Of a stretch of 64,000 nt of DNA, positions 1 through 7,987 are shown piece by piece. The stretch's first letter is position 1; every line of letters begins with the position of its first letter. Where the stretch lies: NCBI RefSeq assembly GCF_002892795.1, contig NZ_PJMC01000002.1, positions 62,001-126,000 on the forward strand, read 5' to 3'. The stretch is from Arthrobacter sp. AFG20. Its GTDB lineage: Bacteria > Actinomycetota > Actinomycetes > Actinomycetales > Micrococcaceae. Under the pieces are notes generated by a model, which saw only the letters and a program-made list of their open reading frames with translations, was not told where the DNA came from and made no database searches. The translations under genes and the position numbers were made by a program.

Positions 1-561
1 AGAGGAGCAGGAATACTATGCCGCTGCGGCAAAAGTGCCTGCCTTGAGGCCATAGCAGGCGCCCCGGCCATCGCCGCGCAGCTCCGCGATAACGGGCTCG
101 AGGCCATCTCCGGAAACGACGTAGTCACACTCGTCCGTTCCGGTGATTTGGCCGCGATTCAAGCCGTCCGCCAGGCCGGGCGCGACATCGGGGAAATGCT
201 CAACATGTGCGTGAGCTTCATCAACCCCTCCCTGATTGTCGTGGGCGGATCCCTTGCACAATCCGGAGAACATTTGATCGCCGGGATCCGCGAAACGGTT
301 TACGCACGCTCAACACCGTTGGCGACCCAGCACCTGAATATCACCCAATCCGAAACCGGGCCGGAAGCCGGAGTGGTTGGTGCCAGCATCTTGGCCATCG
401 AATACGCCCTCGCCCCTCACCGAGTCAACGACCTCGCAACCAGGCTGAATTCCGGCGGACACGATGATACTGACGATCTCCAGAAAGTGGGGCACGCCGC
501 CCAGACATCCCAACCGCTCCGTAACGTGACGGCCAAACAACTGCAAGCCGCATTTCCTTGA
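1..561 (+). CDS. ROK family protein, C-terminal part (gene cut by window start)
   Basis: The frame is already open at base 1, so the N-terminal part, including any helix-turn-helix that would separate a repressor from a sugar kinase, lies outside the window. The visible 186 residues begin with the ROK zinc site CRCGKSACLE (family form CxCGxxGCxE; Ala replaces the usual Gly). A helix containing GRDIGEMLNMCVSFINP and a Gly-rich strand VVGGSLAQSG follow, as at the end of ROK domains. The last 45 residues are polar and not conserved-looking. ROK proteins bind or phosphorylate sugars, often next to sugar uptake genes; none is visible here. Family assignment is firm, function is open. Confidence 0.8.
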   Translation, partial: RGAGILCRCGKSACLEAIAGAPAIAAQLRDNGLEAISGNDVVTLVRSGDLAAIQAVRQAGRDIGEMLNMCVSFINPSLIVVGGSLAQSGEHLIAGIRETVYARSTPLATQHLNITQSETGPEAGVVGASILAIEYALAPHRVNDLATRLNSGGHDDTDDLQKVGHAAQTSQPLRNVTAKQLQAAFP

Positions 562-861
562 CCCCGGCTCCCAATGAAGAGGCGGAAGACAGCCGGGCCA
601 GGGTGTAAAGCGGCCGACTGGTCATTTCTCCCAGCGCCCGCCCGCTTCAGGGCATGCTCACCCAGGCCTCTGGGGCGCCAATTCTCCCGTGAGGGCGGCC
701 GATAGCAAACCCCATCAACGCACCAATCAAAACTGCAACAGGTAAAATAAGGCTAACAGCTGAGGCCCTTCGGCCAGTCTTATGAGCCCCCGCAACCGCT
801 TCCTCAAAACGTGGCAACTGGCAGGGCCGCCATGATGGTTCAGCTGGTGAAGGAGGATCGC

Positions 862-1884
862 ATGCCTCAAGCTGCTAACGGAAGTAGCGGCCGTCTGCGA
901 CGATATGCAGTGCCGGAGGGGCTCAATCCCGAACAAAGGTTCGAACACTGGCGAACATGGTACGGCAGTGCCGTGGAAACCCCGATGCGGTTGGAAAAGT
1001 CGGCACGTCAGACTCCCGTGTCCTTCAATCCTGCAGCCATTAATCTCAACGGGCCAGGCTTCAGCCTCATAGAAATGGTCAACGGCCCCGCATTGGGTTC
1101 GTGGGCGCCGAATCCCGACGCCGCAGATTTGCGCCTGGCCTACTTCCGTAAGGCGACGGGGCTAACCCTCGCACTCCACGGGGTGCCTGAGCCAGTATCA
1201 CCAGGCGCCGTCAGGTTCATCGATACCTCCCTGGGCGGAAGTTTCGATGCTCCCGAAGGTTTTCACGCCTTGCAGCTCAACATCGACCGCAGCAGCCTGA
1301 ATGTGAGTGAGGCCGAACTGCGCTCCCTGCTTCGCCTGCCTGACCTCGCGAAGCACCCAATTGTGGGCACTTTCGTGATCCCTGCGCTGATGAGTTGGAA
1401 GCGGCCAGGCATCGACCGCGAAGCACCGGGAACAGCAGACATCCTCCGTTCCGTGATGGCAACTCTTGTGGGCTCCCTGCTTGAAACTCCGGTCGACGAG
1501 GCGGCACAGAAACCGGCCCTAAGTCGCGCGGTGAAGAAATACCTTGATGCCAGTTACGACAACCCCAATCTCGATGTGGCGATGGTCGCCGAAAAGTTCA
1601 ATCTCTCCCGTCGCTCTCTGTTCTACTTCTTCGAGAATGAGGAACTCCGCCTGGGTGAGCGTATTCGCGCCTTGAGAACGCGCAAGGCCCTCGAGCTCCT
1701 CCTTCAGGCCGGCGCCCAAAGGATCACCTACTCAGAAATAGCGAGATCATGCGGATTCACCAACGTGCAAAGCCTGCGCCGTGCAGTAAAAGAATTCACC
1801 GGGATGAATGTGAGGGAGATTCATCGCTCCGAGACCGTCGTTCGTGACGCACTGCAACGCCTGCGGGAGGTCACTAACCCCTAA
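862..1884 (+). CDS. AraC-family transcriptional regulator
   Basis: A 340-residue protein with an AraC-type DNA-binding domain in its last ~100 residues: first helix-turn-helix around KFNLSRRSLFYFF and second around IARSCGFTNVQSLRRA. The N-terminal ~200 residues resemble the effector/dimerisation domain of the long AraC-like regulators (AraC_binding_2 type). I chose ATG 862 because AGGAGG lies 5 bases upstream; an in-frame ATG at 811 has no such site. The gene stands alone, about 300 bases after the ROK gene, and the next gene is on the other strand, so the target is not given by context. It might act on the catabolic genes to the right, but those carry their own IclR-type sites. Confidence 0.85.
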   Translation: MPQAANGSSGRLRRYAVPEGLNPEQRFEHWRTWYGSAVETPMRLEKSARQTPVSFNPAAINLNGPGFSLIEMVNGPALGSWAPNPDAADLRLAYFRKATGLTLALHGVPEPVSPGAVRFIDTSLGGSFDAPEGFHALQLNIDRSSLNVSEAELRSLLRLPDLAKHPIVGTFVIPALMSWKRPGIDREAPGTADILRSVMATLVGSLLETPVDEAAQKPALSRAVKKYLDASYDNPNLDVAMVAEKFNLSRRSLFYFFENEELRLGERIRALRTRKALELLLQAGAQRITYSEIARSCGFTNVQSLRRAVKEFTGMNVREIHRSETVVRDALQRLREVTNP

Positions 1885-2195
1885 CGCCTAACCACGCTGG
1901 GGAAGCGTAAATAGACGGCAACCCGGGCCCTGGTCAAAACCGCGTACGACCTATCGGCGAGGTCATGTCCAGCCTTTCACCGTGTCGCAGCACTGCTTGA
2001 TGACAGTAATAGCAACAGCCGCTCAATGCGGTGAGACTCCCAAGGACCGTTAGTGCCTCATTGACCAGGCCTTGCAACCCGTGCTTGCGCGACCGGCATC
2101 CGGTTGGAGCTGGCGAACAACAGGCTGAAGTGCACCCCAACATGACACTGCTGACGTGAGCTTTGCCGTGGCGCGGCATATGGCTGGAGCACTGA
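1885..2195. other. Intergenic stretch without recognisable gene
   Basis: No frame here has a convincing start, composition or family resemblance, and I see no clear terminator or operator. It separates the AraC-type gene from a broken small membrane-protein gene. Confidence 0.5.
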
Positions 2196-2512
2196 TTAAT
2201 GCGACAAGTCAGATGCGGCATGGGTTGACCCCTGCCCTGCCCGCGGCTGCTGACGCACGGGAACAGCATCGATCTTGACCAAAGCGCGATGCACCGCGAC
2301 GAGAATCATAATGTAACCGGCCACGGTGAGGAGTCCACCAACGGCAGCGATGATCAAACCGATTACCAACCCCCGCGATTTACGTTCCCGGTATGGATGA
2401 CAGCGCCGTTTGGGGCGGCGATGACTGCTCCAAGTGCACCGAGGACTGGGCCACCAATGGCCATCAGAATCCCTGCCTTAAAGATCCCTGCTGAACGCTC
2501 GAACCGCATCAT
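2196..2512 (-). pseudogene. Frameshifted small two-helix membrane protein
   Basis: From ATG 2512 (just after a GGGGGA) the minus strand reads MMRFERSAGIFKAGILMAIG and a hydrophobic glycine-rich helix, then ends early at a TAA right after a run of five G (plus-strand C5 at 2370-2374). Adding one G to that run gives RGGLVIGLIIAAVGG, a second membrane helix, and a frame running on to TAA 2196, in total 105 residues: N-terminal helix, short loop, second helix, polar tail. This is best explained by a one-base contraction of a homopolymer, either a real inactivating mutation, a slippage/phase-variable site or a sequencing error. The family is not recognised. Confidence 0.5.
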
Positions 2513-2835
2513 TCCCCCATTAGATATTCGTGACTAGGGACAGACTACAGTTGGTGCCGATGCGCCTTGACATGCTTGGTATGAACGATTTCCAGATCGT
2601 GTGCGGGCTGACGATGCACACCGCATGGATCCCCTGCAGCCGATGGGGCTGCCCGCGGTCAGCCGCAGGCTCGCTGCAGGTTGATCGAATCTCGGTTATC
2701 GGCGTTTGAATAGCACGTCGGGATGCTAATAGCGGTTATTACTTAAACCTAGGGCGATGAGTTCCACGGACACTACGCACTCCGTGACTCCCTGTTTATC
2801 GCCTCCCCGACGCGGGTCGCGCCGCTTCATTCAGG
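2513..2835. other. Intergenic stretch without recognisable gene
   Basis: No supported gene. The stretch around 2630-2680 has several short GC-rich inverted repeats built on CTGCAG/GCCG motifs that could act as a transcription end for the minus-strand oxidoreductase next to it, but there is no clean T-run, so this is only a suggestion. Confidence 0.4.
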
Positions 2836-3801
2836 TCAATGTGTGAAGACGATCTTTCCGATCAGGTTGCCTTCAAGCATTTTGCTGAAGCCTTTAAGAG
2901 CTTCGCCAAGGGGCAGTACAGTGTCGATCGTTGGGCGTATCCCGGTTCCCGCAAGGAACCGGGTGAGTCTTTCGAGTTCGTCCCTGGTGCCCATGGTGGA
3001 GCCAAGGATCTTCAGTTGGGTGAAAAAGAGCCGATTCAAGTCGGTTGCTGCAACGCTGCCCGAGGTTGCCCCGCAGGTGATGACGGCCCCGCCGGCTCGC
3101 AGCACCTTGAGGCTATGCGCCCACGTTGCCTGCCCCACACAATCAAAGACGGCGTCCACCCTGTTTGGGAGCCTCGCACCGCAATCAAAAACCTGTTCCG
3201 CCCCGAGAGTCAATGCGTGGAGCCGCTTTTCATGGCTGCGGCTGGTAACCCACACCCGGAACCCGCTAGCTGCTGCCAACGATGTCAACGCTGTGGAGAC
3301 CCCTCCGCCGGCCCCTTGGATCAGGATGGTGGATCCGGGCGCCGCAGGAGAGACGGAGAACAGCATTTTATAGGCAGTCAGCCAGGAGGTGGGCAGGCAG
3401 GCGGCTTCTTCCCAGCTCAGTTCCGCTGGTTTGGGGACTGTGCTTCCTGCAGGCACCCAGACGTGGTCCGCCATGGTTCCCGGATGCCGTTCCGAGAGGA
3501 CTGTGCGTTCAGGGTCCAGTGTTTCGTCGCCACGCCATCCAGGGCTTGCAACGACCGGGTGGATAATCACCTCGTTGCCGGCCGCATCCACTCCCGCGCC
3601 GTCACAGCCCAGCACCATCGGCAGATCCTCTTTGCCGAGAACGCCTTTGAGGGAGAACAGGTCGTGATGATTCAGGGCGGAGGCTTTGAGCGTGATCTTC
3701 TCCCAGCCCTTGGCTGGAGATTCGGTGTCCGGCAGGTCCCCGATCGCGAGTCCGGCAAGTGGGTCATCAGGGGCTAGCGATGTTGCATAAACAGCACGCA
3801 T
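2836..3801 (-). CDS. Medium-chain dehydrogenase/reductase, quinone-oxidoreductase type (zinc-free)
   Basis: A 321-residue MDR protein. The N-terminal GroES-like half contains VLGCDGAGVDAAG, and the nucleotide-binding half has the Rossmann motif IQGAGGGVSTALTSLA, typical of NADPH-dependent enoyl/quinone reductases. The cysteines of a structural zinc site and the catalytic zinc ligands of alcohol dehydrogenases are absent. I use ATG 3801 (MRAVYATS), where family similarity begins, with GAGAAGG upstream; a longer frame adds 18 unlikely residues. It is the last gene of a minus-strand group with thioesterase, acyl-CoA dehydrogenase and acyl-CoA synthetase, so it may reduce an enoyl or ketone intermediate of that acyl-CoA pathway. 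The substrate is inferred only from context. Confidence 0.8.
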   Translation of the reverse strand: MRAVYATSLAPDDPLAGLAIGDLPDTESPAKGWEKITLKASALNHHDLFSLKGVLGKEDLPMVLGCDGAGVDAAGNEVIIHPVVASPGWRGDETLDPERTVLSERHPGTMADHVWVPAGSTVPKPAELSWEEAACLPTSWLTAYKMLFSVSPAAPGSTILIQGAGGGVSTALTSLAAASGFRVWVTSRSHEKRLHALTLGAEQVFDCGARLPNRVDAVFDCVGQATWAHSLKVLRAGGAVITCGATSGSVAATDLNRLFFTQLKILGSTMGTRDELERLTRFLAGTGIRPTIDTVLPLGEALKGFSKMLEGNLIGKIVFTH

Positions 3802-3907
3802 TCTTGTCTGCCTTCTCGGGCTGAGTCTCTGGCCCGCCCCGTCTTGGGTAGGCATCTTGTGTGAGGGTTTAACGGTACGGACCAGCCACGGTCCTGGGCA
3901 CCGTGGA

Positions 3908-4441
3908 TCAGGCGGGCAGCAGATCCAGCGGGTTCCGTTCCCTCCGGTCCCGTCTGATCCGCGCTCGGCGCATCCTATCGTTCCGTCGTTGGTGGGCTTC
4001 CTGGAAGCGCCTCCTTTCGATGGTGTCGGAGGGCTTGAATTCGGGCACGGGCGTGGGTTTGTTGTTGTCGCCTATGGCCACCATGGTGAAGTACGAGCTG
4101 TTTGTGTGCCTGACGCTTTGCTCCTGGAGATTTTCGCTAAGAACCCGGATTCCGACTTCCAGTGACGTGCGTCCGGTGTAATTGACGGAGGCCTGGAACG
4201 TTACGAGTTCACCGACCTGGATGGGTGCGATGAAGTCCACGCGGTCCACTGAAAGGGTGACGACGTAGGTGCCGGCGTAGCGGGTCCCGCAGATGTATGC
4301 GACCTGGTCAAGGTACTTGAGCAGGACTCCGCCGTGGACTTTCCCTGAAAAATTAACCATGTCCGGCGTCATGAGTACCCTCATGGACAGTCTGCCATTT
4401 TCGTCGACGACCTCCTCAAGAGGGTTTTCCGTGCGGTTCAT
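3908..4441 (-). CDS. Acyl-CoA thioesterase, hotdog fold
   Basis: A 177-residue single-hotdog protein with the family signature NFSGKVHGGVLLKYLDQVAY (residues ~28-47), as in YciA/ACOT7-type acyl-CoA hydrolases; the Asp of LDQVAY is the usual catalytic acid. It should cleave acyl-CoA to free acid and CoA in the cytoplasm. The C-terminal ~35 residues are rich in Arg (RRARIRRDRRERN), an unusual basic tail. ATG 4441 is preferred because AAGGAAG sits just upstream and the hotdog starts soon after; the longer frame adds 73 low-quality residues. It lies between the acyl-CoA dehydrogenase and the MDR gene on the same strand and probably releases CoA from pathway intermediates or prevents CoA trapping. 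Confidence 0.85.
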   Translation of the reverse strand: MNRTENPLEEVVDENGRLSMRVLMTPDMVNFSGKVHGGVLLKYLDQVAYICGTRYAGTYVVTLSVDRVDFIAPIQVGELVTFQASVNYTGRTSLEVGIRVLSENLQEQSVRHTNSSYFTMVAIGDNNKPTPVPEFKPSDTIERRRFQEAHQRRNDRMRRARIRRDRRERNPLDLLPA

Positions 4442-4717
4442 TTCGTCTTCCTTGGATCTGTGGGCGTGGAGTACGGATTGTTGCTGCGCGGATCCGGGCT
4501 GGAATCGGCTGGTGATGGTTTCGCGTCCCGGGGCCGCGGCCGGTGGATCGGTTGTCGAAACGCTGACGGGCGCCGCGCGAAGAACACCATTCGGGTGTGT
4601 GGAAGCCATCTTGGGTTGCGATCGGGCCCTGGGCCGGACCTCCGCCGGGAGCGTGCACAACGGAGGTCCGATCCCGAGCCAGGTTGCCTGACTAGAGCAG
4701 AATTTTCGGACGTGCGG

Positions 4718-5929
4718 CTACGCGCCGGTAGGGGTCTCGGCTGGCTGCCCGGTCTTCCAGGAGGGCATGTAGGAGCCGCCGTGGCCGTCCTTGGCGAATG
4801 CGTTGACCAGTCGGCGTCCGAGCATTGTTTCGTGGATTTCGCTGGTGCCGTCGAAGATCTGGGTCGCTTTGGCGTCCCGGTGCAGCCGTTCGACCCGGGA
4901 ATAGGCGATGAGGCCCGATGCGCCGAAGACCTGCATGGCCTGGTCCGTGTGTTCGCGGGCGAGGTCGCTGGCGGTCATCTTGGCTATCGAGATGATGTCC
5001 TGGTCTCCCCCGGTGCCCTGCATGTAGGTTTCGGTGGCGCGCATCGCGAGTTCCCTGGCGGTGTGGTAGGCAGCGCGCATCCGGCCTAGCTTGATCTGGA
5101 TGCTGGGCAGGTCGCCGATGCGCTTGCCGAATGCGGTGCGTGTAGCTGCTCGTTCCACGCTGACTTCCAGGGCAGCACGCAGCAGACCGCAGGCGTAGGA
5201 GGCGGCGTCAATGCGTGCCATGTTCAGGCCGTCCATCATGCCGGCGAAGCCATCCACTTGGAGGGCATTCCCTGCGGGGACCACGACGTTGTCGAAGCGG
5301 AGGGCGCCGTTGGTCAGGCCGCGGAAACCCGAGAGCTCCGGGCCCGGCTCGCCCGAGGCTCCCTTGCTGGACATGTCGACCACGAGCGCGATGGTGGGGG
5401 CGTCTCTGTCGGTGGACTCCAGCTTGCACAGAACGATGGCGTAGGACGCTACGGGAGCGAACCCGACCCAGCATTTCTGGCCGCTGAGGATGTAATTGTC
5501 ACCGTCCCTGCGCGCCACCGTCAGCATGCCGCGAAGGTCCGTTCCTGCCTGCGGCTCCGTGAGGGCGAAGGAGCCGTAGGCGCGGCCTTCGATGGTGGGC
5601 TGCAGCCAGCGTTCTTTGACGGCCGGAGCCGCATATCGCGAGAGCAGATAGGCCACGAGCCGCATGACGCCAAGTTCCATTGCTACAGGGGGGCAGACAC
5701 TGGCGATGCGCTCCGTCACATCATGAACCAGCGGCATCCGCGACAGGTCCAGGTCCAGATTCTCGTCAAAGATCAGTTTCACGAGACCCAGCGCTGCGCC
5801 TTCGTCCAGAATCTGCTTATCGAATTTGGCGTTTCTATCCATGGTTTCTGCCCGCTCGGCCAATTTGGTGGCGAAGTCTTCGACGTGGGCCAGGACCTGC
5901 TCGGGGGCGAAGGCGGTCGCGATGCTCAT
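4718..5929 (-). CDS. Acyl-CoA dehydrogenase
   Basis: A 403-residue FAD-dependent acyl-CoA dehydrogenase of normal length. Visible signatures are the substrate/FAD motif SFALTEPQAGTDLRG, the middle beta domain with ILSGQKCWVGFAP, and the C-terminal helical domain with RTAFGKRIGDLPSIQIKLG and VFGASGLIAYSRVERLHRDA. It introduces a 2,3 double bond into an acyl-CoA and passes electrons to ETF. Near the C-terminus the usual (Y/F)EGTSEI reads FDGTSEIHETMLGR, so the Glu that serves as base in short-chain enzymes is Asp; in other subfamilies the base lies elsewhere, so activity is still likely. Its ATG overlaps by ATGA with a tiny upstream frame, suggesting coupled translation, and it follows the acyl-CoA synthetase gene by about 130 bases. 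Confidence 0.9.
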   Translation of the reverse strand: MSIATAFAPEQVLAHVEDFATKLAERAETMDRNAKFDKQILDEGAALGLVKLIFDENLDLDLSRMPLVHDVTERIASVCPPVAMELGVMRLVAYLLSRYAAPAVKERWLQPTIEGRAYGSFALTEPQAGTDLRGMLTVARRDGDNYILSGQKCWVGFAPVASYAIVLCKLESTDRDAPTIALVVDMSSKGASGEPGPELSGFRGLTNGALRFDNVVVPAGNALQVDGFAGMMDGLNMARIDAASYACGLLRAALEVSVERAATRTAFGKRIGDLPSIQIKLGRMRAAYHTARELAMRATETYMQGTGGDQDIISIAKMTASDLAREHTDQAMQVFGASGLIAYSRVERLHRDAKATQIFDGTSEIHETMLGRRLVNAFAKDGHGGSYMPSWKTGQPAETPTGA

Positions 5930-5982
5930 GCGCCTGCTCCGATGCTGCGGGTACCGGGGGTTACGGTGGTGATCGTTGTCAT
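5926..5982 (-). CDS. Possible 18-residue leader ORF coupled to acyl-CoA dehydrogenase
   Basis: ATG 5982 is preceded by AGGAG at 8 bases and reads MTTITTVTPGTRSIGAGA, then stops with a TGA overlapping the dehydrogenase ATG (ATGA). A strong ribosome-binding site plus stop-start overlap suggests that ribosomes are delivered to the dehydrogenase start by translating this peptide. The peptide itself resembles nothing I know. It could also be the former N-terminus of a longer protein now out of frame, or chance. Confidence 0.35.
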   Translation of the reverse strand: MTTITTVTPGTRSIGAGA

Positions 5983-6059
5983 TTGTCTCTCTCCTGGGCG
6001 TTTCGATTTATGTGTGATGGCCGGGCCCGTCGTGGGTCCCGGATGCGTAGTCAGATTGG

Positions 6060-7760
6060 TCATTGGGCGGCAGGTAAAGGGCTCTGCGTGTCCGCCCTGC
6101 GCTCAGGGACGACGGCGGCCGGGCGGTGGCCCCGAGTTTCGGTGCGGAAGGACGTTTCCCAGAAGCGGGCGAGCTCGCCGGCCAACTGCAGGGCCAAAGC
6201 ACTGCGGCGGATTTTTCCCACGCTTGTCGAGGGCATCTCGGATCCGAAGATGACGACTTTCGGGCACATGTTCGGCTCGAGCCGTTCGGCGCACCAGGCA
6301 AGAAGCTCTGCTTCGGTCAGATCCCCGCTGGCGATCACGAACACGGCGATTTCCTCACCCTGCCAGCGGTTGGCGAAGGGAACCGTTGCGGCGCTCTGGA
6401 CCAGCGGGTGGGTTGCGACGACCTCGTCGATCAGCTGGGGCGCGATATTCAGGCCTCCACGGACGATACTTTCCTTCAGACGTCCTTCCAGGAAATACCA
6501 GATCTTTCCATCGGCCGCGCGTTCCCAGTATCCGCGGTCCCCGGTGTGGAACCAGCCACCACTGAATGCTTTGGTGTTCGCGGCGTCATTGTTGGCGTAG
6601 CCGGTCATGAGCATGCCGCCGCGTGCCACTATTTCCCCCCGCACGCCGTGGCCGCACGGGATCCCGTTGGAGTCTACGACGTCCACCTGGGCATGAGGAA
6701 CGGCCGTGCCGATGGATTTCCGAAGCCGTGGTTCAAGATTTCCGCCCGTCCGTGGCGGTGTGGCGGTCAAGACGGCTGTGGTCTCTGACAGGCCGTACAG
6801 CTGCCGAACCGGTATCCCGAAGCGCTGCTCGAATTCGGATGCGGCAGTGGAGCGCAGCGGACCGCTTCCGGAGATCACTTCCTTCATTAGCGGCGCAGGG
6901 TGGTCCCCGGCCTCACCGGCGAGCAGATATTCCAGCACGGTCGGCACGATACTGCTTGTCGTAGCCCGTGTTTCGGCGGCGATGTGCCAGAACGTGCTTC
7001 CTTGGAACTTATCGACCAGCACCGTGGATCCCCCGACGAACCAGGGCAGGAAGCTGTTGATGAGCAAGCCGTTGGCATGGCTTATGGGCAGTACGGTCAG
7101 CACCCTCGTTTCCGGCGTCCAGCCGAAGGCTTCCTGCATTGCATGGCAGTTGAGCAGTATGCTGCGCATCGGGATGATGATTGCTTTGGGGCGACCGCTG
7201 GTGCCGCTGCTGTGCATGCGCAGGGCCGGAGCGTCCAGCGGTCCTCCGATCACCGCGGGATGTTCCCGCCGCTGAGTGGACATCAGACCGCCAACGACGA
7301 TCGTATCCGCAGACGCATGACGACGCGCCCGGGCAACCGATTCCACACCCGAATCCACGCCTATCCATCGCGCTCCGCACTCCTGGAGGATTTCCTCGTG
7401 TCTCTCGTCGCCGTCCCGTGGGTCAAGAGGAACCAGGCAGCCGCCGAGCAGCCACACCGCGAAGGTCAGAGCCAGCGTCTCCGCGGAGTTGTGAGCCAGA
7501 ACGGCGACGCTGTTACCGGCCCTAACACCATGCCGGCTCAGTTGGTCGGCCACGTTGTAGACCGCGTTCCGCCACTGACCTACGCTCCATTCCGCCCGTG
7601 TTCCCTGGCCTCGGCTGACAGCGATCAGGAACGTCCGGTCATCGTCCTTCCGGTGCCGAAAGAACGCCGCGAAGTCGGCCCAGGGCGGCGAGTAAGCGTC
7701 GATATCGCGCCGTGCAACAGGTTCGGCGGCCGTCGGCCGGCAGCGCTGCTCAGTCATCAT
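6060..7760 (-). CDS. AMP-forming acyl-CoA synthetase (class I adenylate-forming)
   Basis: A 566-residue ANL-superfamily ligase that activates a carboxylic acid with ATP and CoA. The order of motifs is complete: phosphate loop MHSSGTSGRPKAIIIP, aromatic/acid core RQLYGLSETTAV, hinge region FLEGRLKESIVRGGLNIAP and the C-terminal catalytic lysine in STSVGKIRRSAL. The start is set at ATG 7760, six bases after AAAGG; a longer frame reaches into the promoter region. It is the first gene of a minus-strand set (synthetase, dehydrogenase, thioesterase, MDR), so it probably feeds an acid into that set. The chain length or nature of the acid cannot be read from the sequence. Confidence 0.88.
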   Translation of the reverse strand: MMTEQRCRPTAAEPVARRDIDAYSPPWADFAAFFRHRKDDDRTFLIAVSRGQGTRAEWSVGQWRNAVYNVADQLSRHGVRAGNSVAVLAHNSAETLALTFAVWLLGGCLVPLDPRDGDERHEEILQECGARWIGVDSGVESVARARRHASADTIVVGGLMSTQRREHPAVIGGPLDAPALRMHSSGTSGRPKAIIIPMRSILLNCHAMQEAFGWTPETRVLTVLPISHANGLLINSFLPWFVGGSTVLVDKFQGSTFWHIAAETRATTSSIVPTVLEYLLAGEAGDHPAPLMKEVISGSGPLRSTAASEFEQRFGIPVRQLYGLSETTAVLTATPPRTGGNLEPRLRKSIGTAVPHAQVDVVDSNGIPCGHGVRGEIVARGGMLMTGYANNDAANTKAFSGGWFHTGDRGYWERAADGKIWYFLEGRLKESIVRGGLNIAPQLIDEVVATHPLVQSAATVPFANRWQGEEIAVFVIASGDLTEAELLAWCAERLEPNMCPKVVIFGSEMPSTSVGKIRRSALALQLAGELARFWETSFRTETRGHRPAAVVPERRADTQSPLPAAQ

Positions 7761-7865
7761 GTGGAACCTTTTCTGAATGCAGAACACTGATCGCGTTGAT
7801 CGCGCCAGAACTGCAAATAGTCGTGAATCAGAGGGCTCGAAGTGGGTTTCTTCGGTGCGTCTGAC

Positions 7866-7886
7866 ATATCGATCAGTGATTGATAT
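7866..7886. promoter_or_regulatory. Near-perfect palindrome upstream of the acyl-CoA synthetase gene
   Basis: The arms ATATCGATCA and TGATTGATAT flank one base and pair with a single mismatch. The site lies about 105 bases before the synthetase ATG, in an AT-rich patch that is rare in this GC-rich DNA. It looks like a dimer operator. It differs from the CAGACACCGTCTG-type sites elsewhere in the island, so a different regulator may act here. Confidence 0.45.
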
Positions 7887-7987
7887 ATAGAACGCTAGCG
7901 TGGGTGGGGTCACATCGCAAGCGGGCGGGGGAGCCTCACGGCAGAATCTGGATCCGGGTAGTCACCGATGGGCGGGCCTCGCCGGTC

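Noticed and set aside
1934..2269. 111-residue open frame on the minus strand
   Set aside because: No ribosome-binding site, odd composition, and it runs through the end of the frameshifted small membrane protein gene in another frame.
2839..3777. Long plus-strand frame opposite the MDR oxidoreductase
   Set aside because: It is the antisense shadow of a well-supported gene; long shadows are common in GC-rich DNA.
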